Source of the DNA: JANQQC01 sp965262255 | GTDB lineage: Bacteria; Pseudomonadota; Alphaproteobacteria; Caulobacterales; Hyphomonadaceae | Length of the DNA: 64,000 nt | Assembly: GCA_965262255.1 (NCBI GenBank) | Contig: OZ253505.1 | Span: 3,286,001 to 3,350,000, forward strand | Direction: 5' to 3' | Shown here: in pieces, positions 41,938 through 50,381 of the stretch | Position numbering within the stretch: the stretch's first letter is position 1 | Layout of the letters: the number at the start of each line of letters is the position of its first letter | Notes under the pieces: generated by a model | What the model saw: only the letters and a program-made list of their open reading frames with translations | What the model was told of the DNA's origin: nothing | The model's database searches: none | Position numbers and translations under genes: made by a program

Positions 41938-42394
41938 AAGAACTCGTTCCTTTGTTATCGGTAGGGTCGATCAATTGCAATACTGCCTTTATTGCAAGCT
42001 CGTATCCTAGTGCGCCTAATCCTGCAATAGTGGCAGAGGCGACAGGAGATATATAGTTGACATGTCTAAATGGTTCGCGTGCTGATGGGTTTGAAAGATG
42101 GACTTCAATTATAGGAATACTTAGTGCTCTTAAAGCATCATGAATGGCGATGGAAGTATGTGTATAGCCGCCTGCATTAATGATTAAGGCATCAGCTTTG
42201 TTGCCAGCTTCTTGGATCCAATCGACAAGAGTTCCTTCGTGATTTGATTGTCGGGTCTCAACACGCGCATTACCTGCACCGTTGCGCATTCTTTTGTGAA
42301 TGCTCTCTAGAGAATCAGATCCATAGATTTGTGGTTCACGTTTGCCGAGTAGGTTAAGGTTGGGACCGCTCAGCGCATAAATCAGTTTGGTCAT
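41930..42394 (-). CDS. aroQ: 3-dehydroquinate dehydratase, type II
   Basis: A 154-residue type II dehydroquinase of the shikimate pathway. Motifs are SGPNLNLLGKREPQIYG (catalytic Tyr), RQSNHEGTLVDWIQEA, LIINAGGYTHTSIAIHDAL, and VEVHLSN-like IIEVHLSNPSAREPFRHVNY, with the catalytic His near the C-terminus. It is the first gene of the aroQ-accB-accC-aat operon. Confidence 0.97.
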   Translation of the reverse strand: MTKLIYALSGPNLNLLGKREPQIYGSDSLESIHKRMRNGAGNARVETRQSNHEGTLVDWIQEAGNKADALIINAGGYTHTSIAIHDALRALSIPIIEVHLSNPSAREPFRHVNYISPVASATIAGLGALGYELAIKAVLQLIDPTDNKGTSSYE

Positions 42395-42884
42395 AATGAA
42401 TTTAGTTCAGTCGAAGTATTTCTCACTAGCCTATTTGTGACGGATAAATAAGGATTCGGCAAAGTAGCAGAGACGTAGGGAAGCTGAAATCTAAGCCGCT
42501 CTTACAATTTTGATTATACTACAAGTATAAAGAAATACCAAATTATTTTTGCGTAAGCTACGCGGAAATGCCTTTTAAGATTGTAGAACCATCGCGAAAC
42601 GCCTTACTCCTTCGAAATTCTATGACTTTCGGGTGAACTGGATCGCAAATTACCTTGCTCTTGGATGAGTTAGTCGCCGAAATTTCGAATTTGTTGTTTA
42701 TCTTTTCCCAACGCTACGCTTCGCGAGAGTTTCGTCATCTTGAAGAATGGGACGTTACGAAGTTAATATATTTCGACTAGACAAGTGTGACGATTCAAAT
42801 TGTTGACAGACCGTTGGGATTTGTGTATTCCTTTATTACCTAACTGAAACCAGATTGGTTCGGTTCAAACTAAGGGAGATTGTA
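42395..42884. promoter_or_regulatory. Divergent intergenic region with a putative sigma-70 promoter
   Basis: About 490 bp without a gene. On the plus strand, TTGACA at 42803-42808 and TATTCC at 42826-42831 (17-bp spacer) form a promoter in front of the ORF at 42885. The aroQ-side promoter must lie near 42480-42530, where the sequence is AT-rich (ATTATACTACAAGTATAAAG). Confidence 0.45.
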
Positions 42885-43169
42885 ATGCTTTCTGTATTAG
42901 ATAAAGATACCGCTTCTAACGTACTTGAAACCCATTTGAAAGAATTGGGAACTATATACTTTTTGACACAAAAACGAGAAAAAGAAGGCATACAGATAGG
43001 GCGTTTTCAGGCGATTCACTCCCATATTTGCGGAGTAACCGGGAGATTATACGAAAGTTTCTATGTTAGCCAACCACTCAAAAATTTGTGTGCAACTCAT
43101 CCACCACGATGCCTATCCGTATTTGTGATCTTGAAGTTTCATTTTTCGCAACTTGAATCTGTGCTTTGA
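42885..43169 (+). CDS. Hypothetical protein
   Basis: A 94-residue protein of unknown family. ATG 42885 follows a good ribosome-binding site (AAGGGAG) and a plausible promoter, so it is probably expressed. The first 30 residues are polar and helical (SNVLETHLKELGTIYFLTQK). The C-terminal half (from about PLKNLCATHPPRCLSVFVI) looks unlike a folded domain, so the frame may be truncated. An in-frame ATG 30 bases upstream lacks a ribosome-binding site. Confidence 0.4.
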   Translation: MLSVLDKDTASNVLETHLKELGTIYFLTQKREKEGIQIGRFQAIHSHICGVTGRLYESFYVSQPLKNLCATHPPRCLSVFVILKFHFSQLESVL

Positions 43170-43367
43170 TTTGCTTTAAGCACCGGCTCTTTCAATTGGT
43201 TTGACACCCCTTAGAATGGTTCATTACCAACGTTTGTCACTCAAGAGCAAACTCACAAATTTTCTTCAATATTGGGAACTCATTTCATTTTTTCAATTTT
43301 TTTCTTGAAAGATTTAACGAACCGTAGTATAAAGGAAGTCATCATATATCCTGAAAGGAGAAGTCTC

Positions 43368-44669
43368 ATGGAACTTGAGGCTAATGACTCAGTTATCGAG
43401 TCTACGACTGTCATCACTCGAACATATACGCGCACCGCCAAACTTAGCAAGGGCGGACACAAGAAAGTGCGTGATTTCATCGCGATGCAAGCGATTTTGT
43501 ATAACAGTGCATTAGAAGAGAGAATAGACTGTTACAAAAAAACGGGTCGGTCTATCAGTTTCTATGATCAGTGTAAGTCACTAACGGAAATACGGGCTGA
43601 TGATGCGGAGTACGGTAAGTACTCAGCACTCGTTATGCGTTCTTGTCTCAATCGTTTGGATAAAGCGTTCAAGAACTATTTTAAGCGGGTCAAAGAGGGT
43701 GCAAGCAAAGTCGGTTTTCCGCGATTTAAGCCCCGTAGGCGAATGCGTTCGTTTGACTGTCCGAAAGGGAGTTTTCATCTAAGAGAACGTAAGAAAGGGT
43801 GGACTGTCAACATCAAGGGGTTTGATCCGTTCTATGTCAACGATATTCCCCAAGGTGAAATCAAGTTGGTTCGTATAGTCGTAACGGAACGTCGTGTGAA
43901 TGTTCAGTTTGTGGTCACGACGACAAATGAAGTCAAACCGTCTGATGCTTCAGTGATTGGCATAGATATGGGCGTGAACAATTTAGTGGCTCTGTCGACT
44001 GGAGAAATTGTCAAAGGCCGTAAACGGGATCTAAAGCGACAAAAGAGACTTCAGAAGAAATTGAGGGTAGAAGTCAAGAAAGACAAGGGGAAGAAAATTC
44101 CGGAACACAGGAAGGGAAAAACGAGGGGAAGTGAATCCTATCTGAAAGCCCGAACTCGTTATGCCAAAGAATGTCAACGGGTTCGCGAAAGTGAGCACGG
44201 CTACATCCATAGAGAGACGACGAGGATCGTTCGGTTATCTCCCAATCTCGCAATAGAAGATTTACAAATACAAAACATGACCAAGAACCCTAAGGTTGCA
44301 CGAAGTATATTAGAACAGAACTGGGGTAAGTTCGCAACTCTGCTTTCCTACAAGGCTGAAAGTGCCGGTGGTAAAGTTACGCGAGTCGATCCCAAAAACA
44401 CGAGCCGGATGTGTTCTGGATGTGGCAAGATCAAAACAGACTTGTCTCTTTCAGAACGCGTTTACTCGTGTTCTAACTGCGGTATTCAAATCGATCGCGA
44501 TGTGAATGCCGCCATCAATATCTCTCGCATTGCGAAGTCGGGCGGGAATCTACCTGGAGAGTTCGGAGATATTGTGTTTGAGAGACCTAGTGACCCTCGA
44601 AAGAGGGGTGATAGGTCGAGAGCTCAGAACCGTATACCTGTGACACGCAACGTGTCAATAAGTATATAA
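43368..44669 (+). CDS. tnpB: IS200/IS605-type TnpB (OrfB) RNA-guided nuclease
   Basis: A 433-residue intact TnpB. It starts at ATG 43368 with AAAGGAG seven bases upstream; the longer frame to 43272 is ignored. The RuvC-like active site is complete: VIGIDMGVNNLVALS (Asp), LAIEDLQIQNM (Glu) and INISRIAKS after QIDRDVNAAI (Asp). The zinc finger CSGCGKIKTDLSLSERVYSC is present. TnpB is the ancestor-like relative of Cas12 and cuts DNA guided by an omega-RNA. No tnpA is nearby. The paralogue at 33714 has a nonsense codon, and this one could act for both elements. Its right end abuts the coiled-coil gene at 44681. Confidence 0.93.
   Translation: MELEANDSVIESTTVITRTYTRTAKLSKGGHKKVRDFIAMQAILYNSALEERIDCYKKTGRSISFYDQCKSLTEIRADDAEYGKYSALVMRSCLNRLDKAFKNYFKRVKEGASKVGFPRFKPRRRMRSFDCPKGSFHLRERKKGWTVNIKGFDPFYVNDIPQGEIKLVRIVVTERRVNVQFVVTTTNEVKPSDASVIGIDMGVNNLVALSTGEIVKGRKRDLKRQKRLQKKLRVEVKKDKGKKIPEHRKGKTRGSESYLKARTRYAKECQRVRESEHGYIHRETTRIVRLSPNLAIEDLQIQNMTKNPKVARSILEQNWGKFATLLSYKAESAGGKVTRVDPKNTSRMCSGCGKIKTDLSLSERVYSCSNCGIQIDRDVNAAINISRIAKSGGNLPGEFGDIVFERPSDPRKRGDRSRAQNRIPVTRNVSISI
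44520..44666 (+). ncRNA. Putative omega-RNA / right-end hairpins of the tnpB element
   Basis: The 3' part of tnpB contains structured sequence: ACCCTCGAAAGAGGGGT (around 44590-44607) and the perfect hairpin TGACACGCAACGTGTCA (44641-44657, 7-bp stem) just before the stop. By analogy with known elements this is where the guide RNA is encoded. The boundaries are inferred. Confidence 0.45.
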
Positions 44670-44680
44670 TTCCCAAAGAA

Positions 44681-45619
44681 TTGGAGGGTAGCATCAATCA
44701 GAGAATTGATGATGTCGGTCAGAATGTAGCCACGATCGTTCAGTCTGTTGCTACGGTCTTTAATAAATTAGAGGCTTTGGCGGAACAGGAACAGTCTGTA
44801 GCGCAACGAGTTGATACGCTCACGCAATCTGTTGCTACGGTCTTTAATAAAATAGAGGCTTTGGCGGAACAGGAACAGTCTGTAGCGCAACGAGTTCATA
44901 CGCTCACGCAGTCTGTTGCTACGGTCGTTCATAAATTAGAGGCTTTGGCGGAACAGGAACAGTCTTTAGCGCAGCGAGTTGATACGTTCGCGCAATCTCT
45001 TGCTACGGTCGTTCGAAAAGTAGATGCTGTGGCTCAACAACAGTCTAAAGTGCAGCGAGTTGATACGCTCACGCAATCTGTTGCAACGGTTGTTCATAAA
45101 ATAGAGGCTTTTGCTGAACAGGAACAGTCTAAAGTGCAGCGAGTTGATACTCTTGCCCAGTCTGTTAATGAAGTTGTTCAGAATTTAGAAGTTCTTGCAA
45201 TAGATAAACAGCCTACCAAACAACAAGTTGCAGCTGATGGTAAAGAACATCATTTTACCGTTCAGCGATTTGAGGCTTTTTCGTTGCGTTTTGACAAGTT
45301 TGAACGGAACCTTGATGCGTCAATTGAGACTAAATTGGATAAGTTTGAACAAAGCGTAATACATAAAATCGATGAACAAGCGCTTGCTCGTGAACGAAAT
45401 ACAAAAGCACACTTTGATGGCATCCACCGCAACTTTATAATTTTAGGAGTTGCAGTCAGCTTAGCGTTAGGAGTAAGTCTTCTGACTAATTATGAGACGA
45501 AGGCAAACGGACTCGTTCAACCTGCTAAAGTGTGTGCGGAGGTCTACAAACACGAAGACGGTATGCTCCGATGTCTTCGTTGGGACGGTGACGACAAAAC
45601 GGTCGGACTCGATGAATAA
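44681..45619 (+). CDS. Repeat-rich coiled-coil membrane protein, 5' end uncertain
   Basis: A 312-residue protein. Residues 15-170 are about five tandem copies of a 28-residue coiled-coil unit (SVATVFNKLEALAEQEQSVA, QRVDTLTQ), encoded by near-identical 84-bp DNA repeats. A further helical part follows, then one membrane helix near residues 252-272 (FIILGVAVSLALGVSLL), and a short tail. The only start is TTG at 44681 with no good ribosome-binding site, 11 bp after the tnpB stop. The first residues (LEGSINQRIDD) match the middle of the N-terminus of the related gene at 54838 (LEDNEKSINRRIDD), so the true 5' end was probably removed by the tnpB element. Function unknown. Confidence 0.6.
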   Translation: MEGSINQRIDDVGQNVATIVQSVATVFNKLEALAEQEQSVAQRVDTLTQSVATVFNKIEALAEQEQSVAQRVHTLTQSVATVVHKLEALAEQEQSLAQRVDTFAQSLATVVRKVDAVAQQQSKVQRVDTLTQSVATVVHKIEAFAEQEQSKVQRVDTLAQSVNEVVQNLEVLAIDKQPTKQQVAADGKEHHFTVQRFEAFSLRFDKFERNLDASIETKLDKFEQSVIHKIDEQALARERNTKAHFDGIHRNFIILGVAVSLALGVSLLTNYETKANGLVQPAKVCAEVYKHEDGMLRCLRWDGDDKTVGLDE

Positions 45620-45985
45620 ATCCAAGCATACGCTTTTTTGAATGTCGTCTGGATGCGATTTGGTCAAGCGATTATATCTGACGCGGAAATACATCTCGAT
45701 AATTGTGCGGCTAACGGCTGGGGCTATTTTGCCATAAATTATGATATAGTAGGATTTGACTCGATTTCCTTGTTTTAAACCTCTCTCGACAGACTCAGAG
45801 ATTGCTATTTTTATCGTCGGTTTCATTTAACTTCATAGGGAAATTGTTAAGACCAGCAAGCTTTATCCGAGGGAACGAGTTGAGATTGGCCGGATAGTTA
45901 TGCCAAAATTTGTTAAATTAGTCTGTGCAGGTTACTCCTTTAAGACACTTCAACCTAAAAACCCGATAAAAGAAAGGTATTCCTT
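45620..45985. other. Leader region of thiSG
   Basis: About 366 bp. A possible extended -10 (ATGATATAGT, 45741-45750) lies on the plus strand. I looked for a TPP riboswitch and did not find the CUGAGA and GAACCUGA signature blocks in order. A good ribosome-binding site (AAAGGTATTCCTT) precedes thiS. Confidence 0.4.
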
Positions 45986-46186
45986 ATGGAAATTTTTGTA
46001 AATGGGGAGGCAATGCAAGTAGATCTCGGGATAACCCTTCAAGGTCTGGTTGAACAAATCTCGGATGAACCTAGGGGAATCGCCATTGAAAGGAATTTGG
46101 AGATTGTACCCAAGTCACAGCATCCTAATGTTGTGCTAAAAGAAGGAGACAGACTGGAAGTTGTCCAGTTTGTAGGGGGAGGTTAG
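45986..46186 (+). CDS. thiS: Sulfur carrier protein ThiS
   Basis: A 66-residue ubiquitin-like sulfur carrier for thiazole synthesis. It starts MEIFVNGEAM and ends GDRLEVVQFVGGG, with the C-terminal Gly-Gly needed for thiocarboxylation. It is co-transcribed with thiG, 23 bp downstream. Confidence 0.95.
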   Translation: MEIFVNGEAMQVDLGITLQGLVEQISDEPRGIAIERNLEIVPKSQHPNVVLKEGDRLEVVQFVGGG

Positions 46187-46209
46187 TCTCAAATTACTAG
46201 GGGAACAAA

Positions 46210-47007
46210 ATGGAACCACGGACTTATGAAGCATCAAGTAACGATACACTTGAGATAGCCGGTAAGACTTACTCGTCTCGATTGATCATCGGAACAGGAA
46301 AATACTCATCGTATGAACTAAACGCAGAAGCAGCAAAGGTCGCAGAAGTAGAAATTGTAACGGTCGCATTAAGACGCGTTAACCTATCTGATCCAAATAA
46401 AGACCGGCTAAGTGATCATGTTTTGCCGGAAAAATTTACTTACCTTCCAAACACAGCGGGATGCTTTACGGCAGATGAGGCGGTCCGCACCCTGCGCCTA
46501 GCAAAAGAACTTGGCGGATGGAACCTAGTTAAACTTGAAGTTCTTGCCGACCAGAAAACTTTGTATCCCGAAATGGAGCAAACATTACAAGCTGCTAGAA
46601 CGCTACTAAAGGAGGGTTTTGATGTGATGGTGTACTGCTCTGACGATCCTGTATTTGCCAAGAAACTGGAAGATTTGGGTTGTTGTGCGATCATGCCATT
46701 AGGAAGCCTTATAGGTTCGGGATTAGGTATAGTAAATCCAATCAACATTAGACTAATCGTTGAGCAAGCCAACGTGCCAGTGATAGTAGATGCAGGTGTC
46801 GGAACTGCTTCTGATGCCACGATAGCGATGGAGCTAGGGTGCGACGGTGTGCTAATGAATACGGCAATCGCGGAAGCTAAAGATCCCCTGCGAATGGCAA
46901 ACGCAATGAAACATGCTGTTATTGCTGGGCGAGAAGCCTATCTGTCCGGTCGAATGGCGAAGAAGAAATACGCTGATCCCTCGTCGCCGCTTGCCGGGTT
47001 AATATAG
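46210..47007 (+). CDS. thiG: Thiazole synthase ThiG
   Basis: A 265-residue TIM-barrel enzyme that joins deoxyxylulose 5-phosphate, dehydroglycine and ThiS-bound sulfur to form the thiamine thiazole. Motifs: RLIIGTGKYSSYELN, VTVALRRVN, LPNTAGCFTADEAVRTLRLA, the Schiff-base lysine in LVKLEVLADQ, IMPLGSLIGSGLGIVNP and VDAGVGTASDATIAMELGCD. The length is normal. It converges with rne 41 bp downstream; no clear terminator with a T run separates them. Confidence 0.97.
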   Translation: MEPRTYEASSNDTLEIAGKTYSSRLIIGTGKYSSYELNAEAAKVAEVEIVTVALRRVNLSDPNKDRLSDHVLPEKFTYLPNTAGCFTADEAVRTLRLAKELGGWNLVKLEVLADQKTLYPEMEQTLQAARTLLKEGFDVMVYCSDDPVFAKKLEDLGCCAIMPLGSLIGSGLGIVNPINIRLIVEQANVPVIVDAGVGTASDATIAMELGCDGVLMNTAIAEAKDPLRMANAMKHAVIAGREAYLSGRMAKKKYADPSSPLAGLI

Positions 47008-47048
47008 TTGTTGGGTTTATAGGAACTGGCTTTGTGAAATTTCAATGC

Positions 47049-49490
47049 CTACCGGTTCCACCAGCCTCTTCGAACCTTTTTCGGTTTTTCGTCGGAGTCT
47101 TGTTCAACCGTTTCTGGCGTATGCTCATCCTGAGTGTCGTCTTCAACTTCCGAAGTTTCTGACCCTAACTGTTCCTCCAAATCTTCAACCCCGCTACTTT
47201 GGTCGGGTTGAGATTTCTCCACAACCTCGTCAGGAGTGAGTTCCGAAAGTAAATCTGGGTTGGACTCCGTAGGCGTTTCATCCTGAGGAATGTCCTTGCC
47301 CGCGTTCTCGTTTTGTTGAGCTTCTGTATCCGATGAACTTAAATCTTCGCTTGGTGGTTCTTGGTCAAATACTGCCAATGGGTCATGTTCGGACTTTGCC
47401 TTTTCCTCTGACTCGATCATAGAACTATTCGTTAGTTGTTCTTCAACACTTTCTTGGTCTTTGTTCTTGTTCTTTCTTCGTCTAGGTTTCTTACGGTTGC
47501 GCTTTTTAGACTTCGACTGACCGTCTCTTCCGATTTCATCAGTTTCGTCAGAATGAGCATCTGCAGTTTGTATATCGGTTGAGGTGAAAGATTGGGAATC
47601 GGGAATGGAATCCAAGTCGTAACTGTCTTCTTTCTGTTGTGCAGATTGGCTTTTCGCCCGGCTCTTGCTAATCCTATACTCTCCCATCTTTAGCCCGTTG
47701 GATGCAGAAATACGAATTTCTGTATCAGTAGAGTCTTCTAGTTCGCCAATAATGCGCCGTTTTTCGTTTAGAAGGTAGATCGCAAGTTCAGTCGGTACTT
47801 CAGTATCGATCATACCGATGTTTGATTTTCGAATTCGAGATTCTATTGCTCGAAAAACCTGAATAGCCGCGAGTTCTGGCGAAAGAATATGTCCGGTGCC
47901 ATCACAATGTTGACATGGAACCGATATCACTTGAGTGATATCTTCACGTCGTCGTTGCCTCGAAATTTCCATTAGTCCGAGGGCAGTTATTCGATAGGAT
48001 TGCACTCTGGCGCGATCATATCTCAAACATTCTTTGACTCTACGTTCAACGGCCCGCCGATTACGATTGTCGTACATATCGATAAAATCAATAATGATAA
48101 TACCAGCGAGATCTCGGAGTCGCATTTGACGGCAAGCCTCTTCAGCGGCTTCCAAATTTGTCTGTAACGCCGTTTTTTCTACCGATCGTTCTTTTGTCGA
48201 GCGTCCAGAATTAACATCAATGGAAACTAACGCCTCGGTATGATTTATAACAAGATAGCCCCCCGACTTCATCTGAACTGTAGGTAAGTGAAGCCGGTCT
48301 AACTGATTCTCGACTCCGTGAGCGACAAAAACAGGTGCGCGCTTTTCCCATTTACGGATGATATGCATGCGGTCAGGAGACAGTACTTCCGACAGAGACA
48401 TGACCTCGCGGTAAGCAGTGTCACCGTCAACTAATATTTCGTCAACACTTTGATCGTTGAGGTCGCGCATTGCCCGTTGCAGAATTCCACCTTCTTTATG
48501 AATCAAGCAGGGGGCTATTGAAGAAAGTGTTTTTTCTCGAATGTTGTTCCACAAATTAACTAAGTAATCGTAATCTCTAATGATATCTTCGTCCGCACTA
48601 GCGGCACTCGCTGTTCTAATTATCAACCCAGAGGGTGTGTCTAAGTCTTTTAGAATCTTTCTTAATCTCTTGCGCTCGCCGACGTTCGCTATTTTGCGAG
48701 AAACCCCGCCGCCTCTCGTAGAATTCGGCATTAGTATCGAGTATTTTCCCACTAAGGAGATGTATGTTGTGAGCGTGGCTCCTTTGTTACCCCTAGGTTC
48801 CTTCAAAACCTGAACGAGTACAACCTGATCAACTTTTATGACTTCCTGAATTTGATAACGCTTATAGATAGGTGGCCGCTTTTTCGGACGTTGCCTTGGT
48901 TCAGGGCGTTGTTCAGCTGACGTTTCTTCAAAGGCATCACCGCTAAGATACCTTTCTGCAACCGATCGAGAGTCGAGGGCGTTGCTAGCGTTGGATAAGG
49001 TCGGTTCGCTTGTTAGTGAGTCGATGCTATCTTCATCCTCTTTAATGTCATCTTCAGATTCGAATTCAGTTTCGCTAGCATTACCCGAATCACTCGTTTG
49101 CGCGATTTCTTCGTCTGACAATGGTCTTGGTGGTTCAAATTCGTAATCCTCACCGTCAATCGAATCTTCCGGATAGTATTCGGAATTTTGCCGCTCACGC
49201 TCTTCCTCTTCGGCTTCGCGAAGAAGCTGTTCGCGATCTTCTTTCGGAACTTGGTAATAGTCTGGGTGGATTGCGGAGAACGGTAAGAATCCCTGTCGTC
49301 CTTCACCGAAATCAACGAAAGCGGCCTGTAGAGAGGGTTCTACGCGTGTGATCTTTGCGAGGTAGGTGTTACCTCGGTTTTGTTGCTTACCTGTGATTTC
49401 AAAATCGTAATCTTCAATTTTATTTTTAGAAACAACCGCTACTCTGGTTTCGTCTTCGAAAGTAGCGTCTATTAAAATACGCTTGTTCAT
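47049..49490 (-). CDS. rne: Ribonuclease E/G
   Basis: An 813-residue endoribonuclease, the centre of the RNA degradosome. The N-terminal S1 domain (GNTYLAKITRVEPSLQAAFV, DFGEGRQGFLPF) is followed by a long acidic insertion (about residues 95-185), as in other alphaproteobacterial RNase E. Catalytic acids lie in VSIDVNSGRS and IIIIDFIDMYDNRNRRAVE, and the Zn-link cysteines in CQHCDGTGH. The C-terminal 250 residues are unstructured, with a basic RNA-binding stretch (KSKKRNRKKPRRRKNKNK) and a very acidic tail. ATG 49490 follows AAAAGGA very closely. A TATAAT-like -10 lies on the minus strand near 49732-49737. Confidence 0.96.
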   Translation of the reverse strand: MNKRILIDATFEDETRVAVVSKNKIEDYDFEITGKQQNRGNTYLAKITRVEPSLQAAFVDFGEGRQGFLPFSAIHPDYYQVPKEDREQLLREAEEEERERQNSEYYPEDSIDGEDYEFEPPRPLSDEEIAQTSDSGNASETEFESEDDIKEDEDSIDSLTSEPTLSNASNALDSRSVAERYLSGDAFEETSAEQRPEPRQRPKKRPPIYKRYQIQEVIKVDQVVLVQVLKEPRGNKGATLTTYISLVGKYSILMPNSTRGGGVSRKIANVGERKRLRKILKDLDTPSGLIIRTASAASADEDIIRDYDYLVNLWNNIREKTLSSIAPCLIHKEGGILQRAMRDLNDQSVDEILVDGDTAYREVMSLSEVLSPDRMHIIRKWEKRAPVFVAHGVENQLDRLHLPTVQMKSGGYLVINHTEALVSIDVNSGRSTKERSVEKTALQTNLEAAEEACRQMRLRDLAGIIIIDFIDMYDNRNRRAVERRVKECLRYDRARVQSYRITALGLMEISRQRRREDITQVISVPCQHCDGTGHILSPELAAIQVFRAIESRIRKSNIGMIDTEVPTELAIYLLNEKRRIIGELEDSTDTEIRISASNGLKMGEYRISKSRAKSQSAQQKEDSYDLDSIPDSQSFTSTDIQTADAHSDETDEIGRDGQSKSKKRNRKKPRRRKNKNKDQESVEEQLTNSSMIESEEKAKSEHDPLAVFDQEPPSEDLSSSDTEAQQNENAGKDIPQDETPTESNPDLLSELTPDEVVEKSQPDQSSGVEDLEEQLGSETSEVEDDTQDEHTPETVEQDSDEKPKKVRRGWWNR

Positions 49491-50306
49491 TCCTTTTGGT
49501 CCTGTAATTCGGAGACCGCCGTCCGATTTGTGGTCGGATTAAATTGGGCGGCAAGATTGTTTGGGTTAAGGCACAGCAGTTAATCAGTGGAATGCCGAAC
49601 TTTGCGTCGGCATCAACTGTGATCTGATTGAAAAACTGTGTCATGTTATTTTCACGTTTCGATCACAAAACGATTGGACTCGCTTACAGAGCAACTGCGT
49701 CAACTCTTGAGATGATCGAAGTATATTGGAGATTATAACAGAATCTGAACGTTCCCTGTCTGATTCTAAATTATGTTGAAACGCCAACATTAGTGAAGGC
49801 AAATTTAGCGATTATACATCTAACTTAGCAGTCACATATACATTTCTAAGTACTCTCGAATAGATCGCAACGCTAGGTCTAACGTCCCATCGATAATTTT
49901 ACTCCAGCGTACTTCGCGGGAACTCCTTCGAGTATTATCGCCTCCCGCTACCGACGAATCGGAACTGGTAAGTGGTATACTATCATAGGTTCGTTCTGTT
50001 TGCAAACGCGAAGTTAGTTAGAGTTAGAGTCGCTTAACTGTAAAGCTGATCCGTCTGAAGCTAACGCAAACGTAAGTTTTGACAGAAATCCTCAGCAGGT
50101 TGACTGGTCTCTTACTAATACTGCGCCTTACGAGATTGATTCGGCAAATTTCGCGAACAGTGATATAGCAAAGTTGCTGACATCGGAGTATAGGGTATAT
50201 TCTGTTTTGTTGAATTCGTACTCAGGCAGTTTAGTATTTTCGCCATATTTGCGAAATCGACTTTTTAGGATCAAGGTACGTTGGTGTCAAAGATTTGCCT
50301 ACTTAT
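49491..50306. other. Upstream region of rne up to IS481
   Basis: About 816 bp. It holds the rne leader and a putative minus-strand -10 (complement of ATTATA, 49732-49737). From about 50023 the plus strand is open for about 95 codons with protein-like composition (for example APYEIDSANFANSDIAKLLT) but no start codon. The frame would end just past the IS481 insertion point. It may be the end of a lost gene. The region is otherwise empty. Confidence 0.35.
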
Positions 50307-50337
50307 GTGTATAGTCCTGCAAACAGGTTTTCAGGAT
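50307..50337 (+). repeat. IS481 left terminal inverted repeat (31 bp)
   Basis: Perfect reverse complement of 51349-51379. It defines the element's left edge. Confidence 0.92.
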
Positions 50338-50381
50338 GATATACTGCCATTATACAGCAATTCTATCTTTAGGAAACAGTT

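Noticed and set aside
45620..45985. TPP riboswitch in front of thiS
   Set aside because: Pieces such as AGACCAGCAAG and GAGGGAAC occur, but the CUGAGA and GAACCUGA blocks are absent or in the wrong order.
47008..47050. Bidirectional terminator between thiG and rne
   Set aside because: An 8-bp stem (GGAACTGG with CCGGTTCC) can form but there is no T run and it reaches into rne coding sequence.
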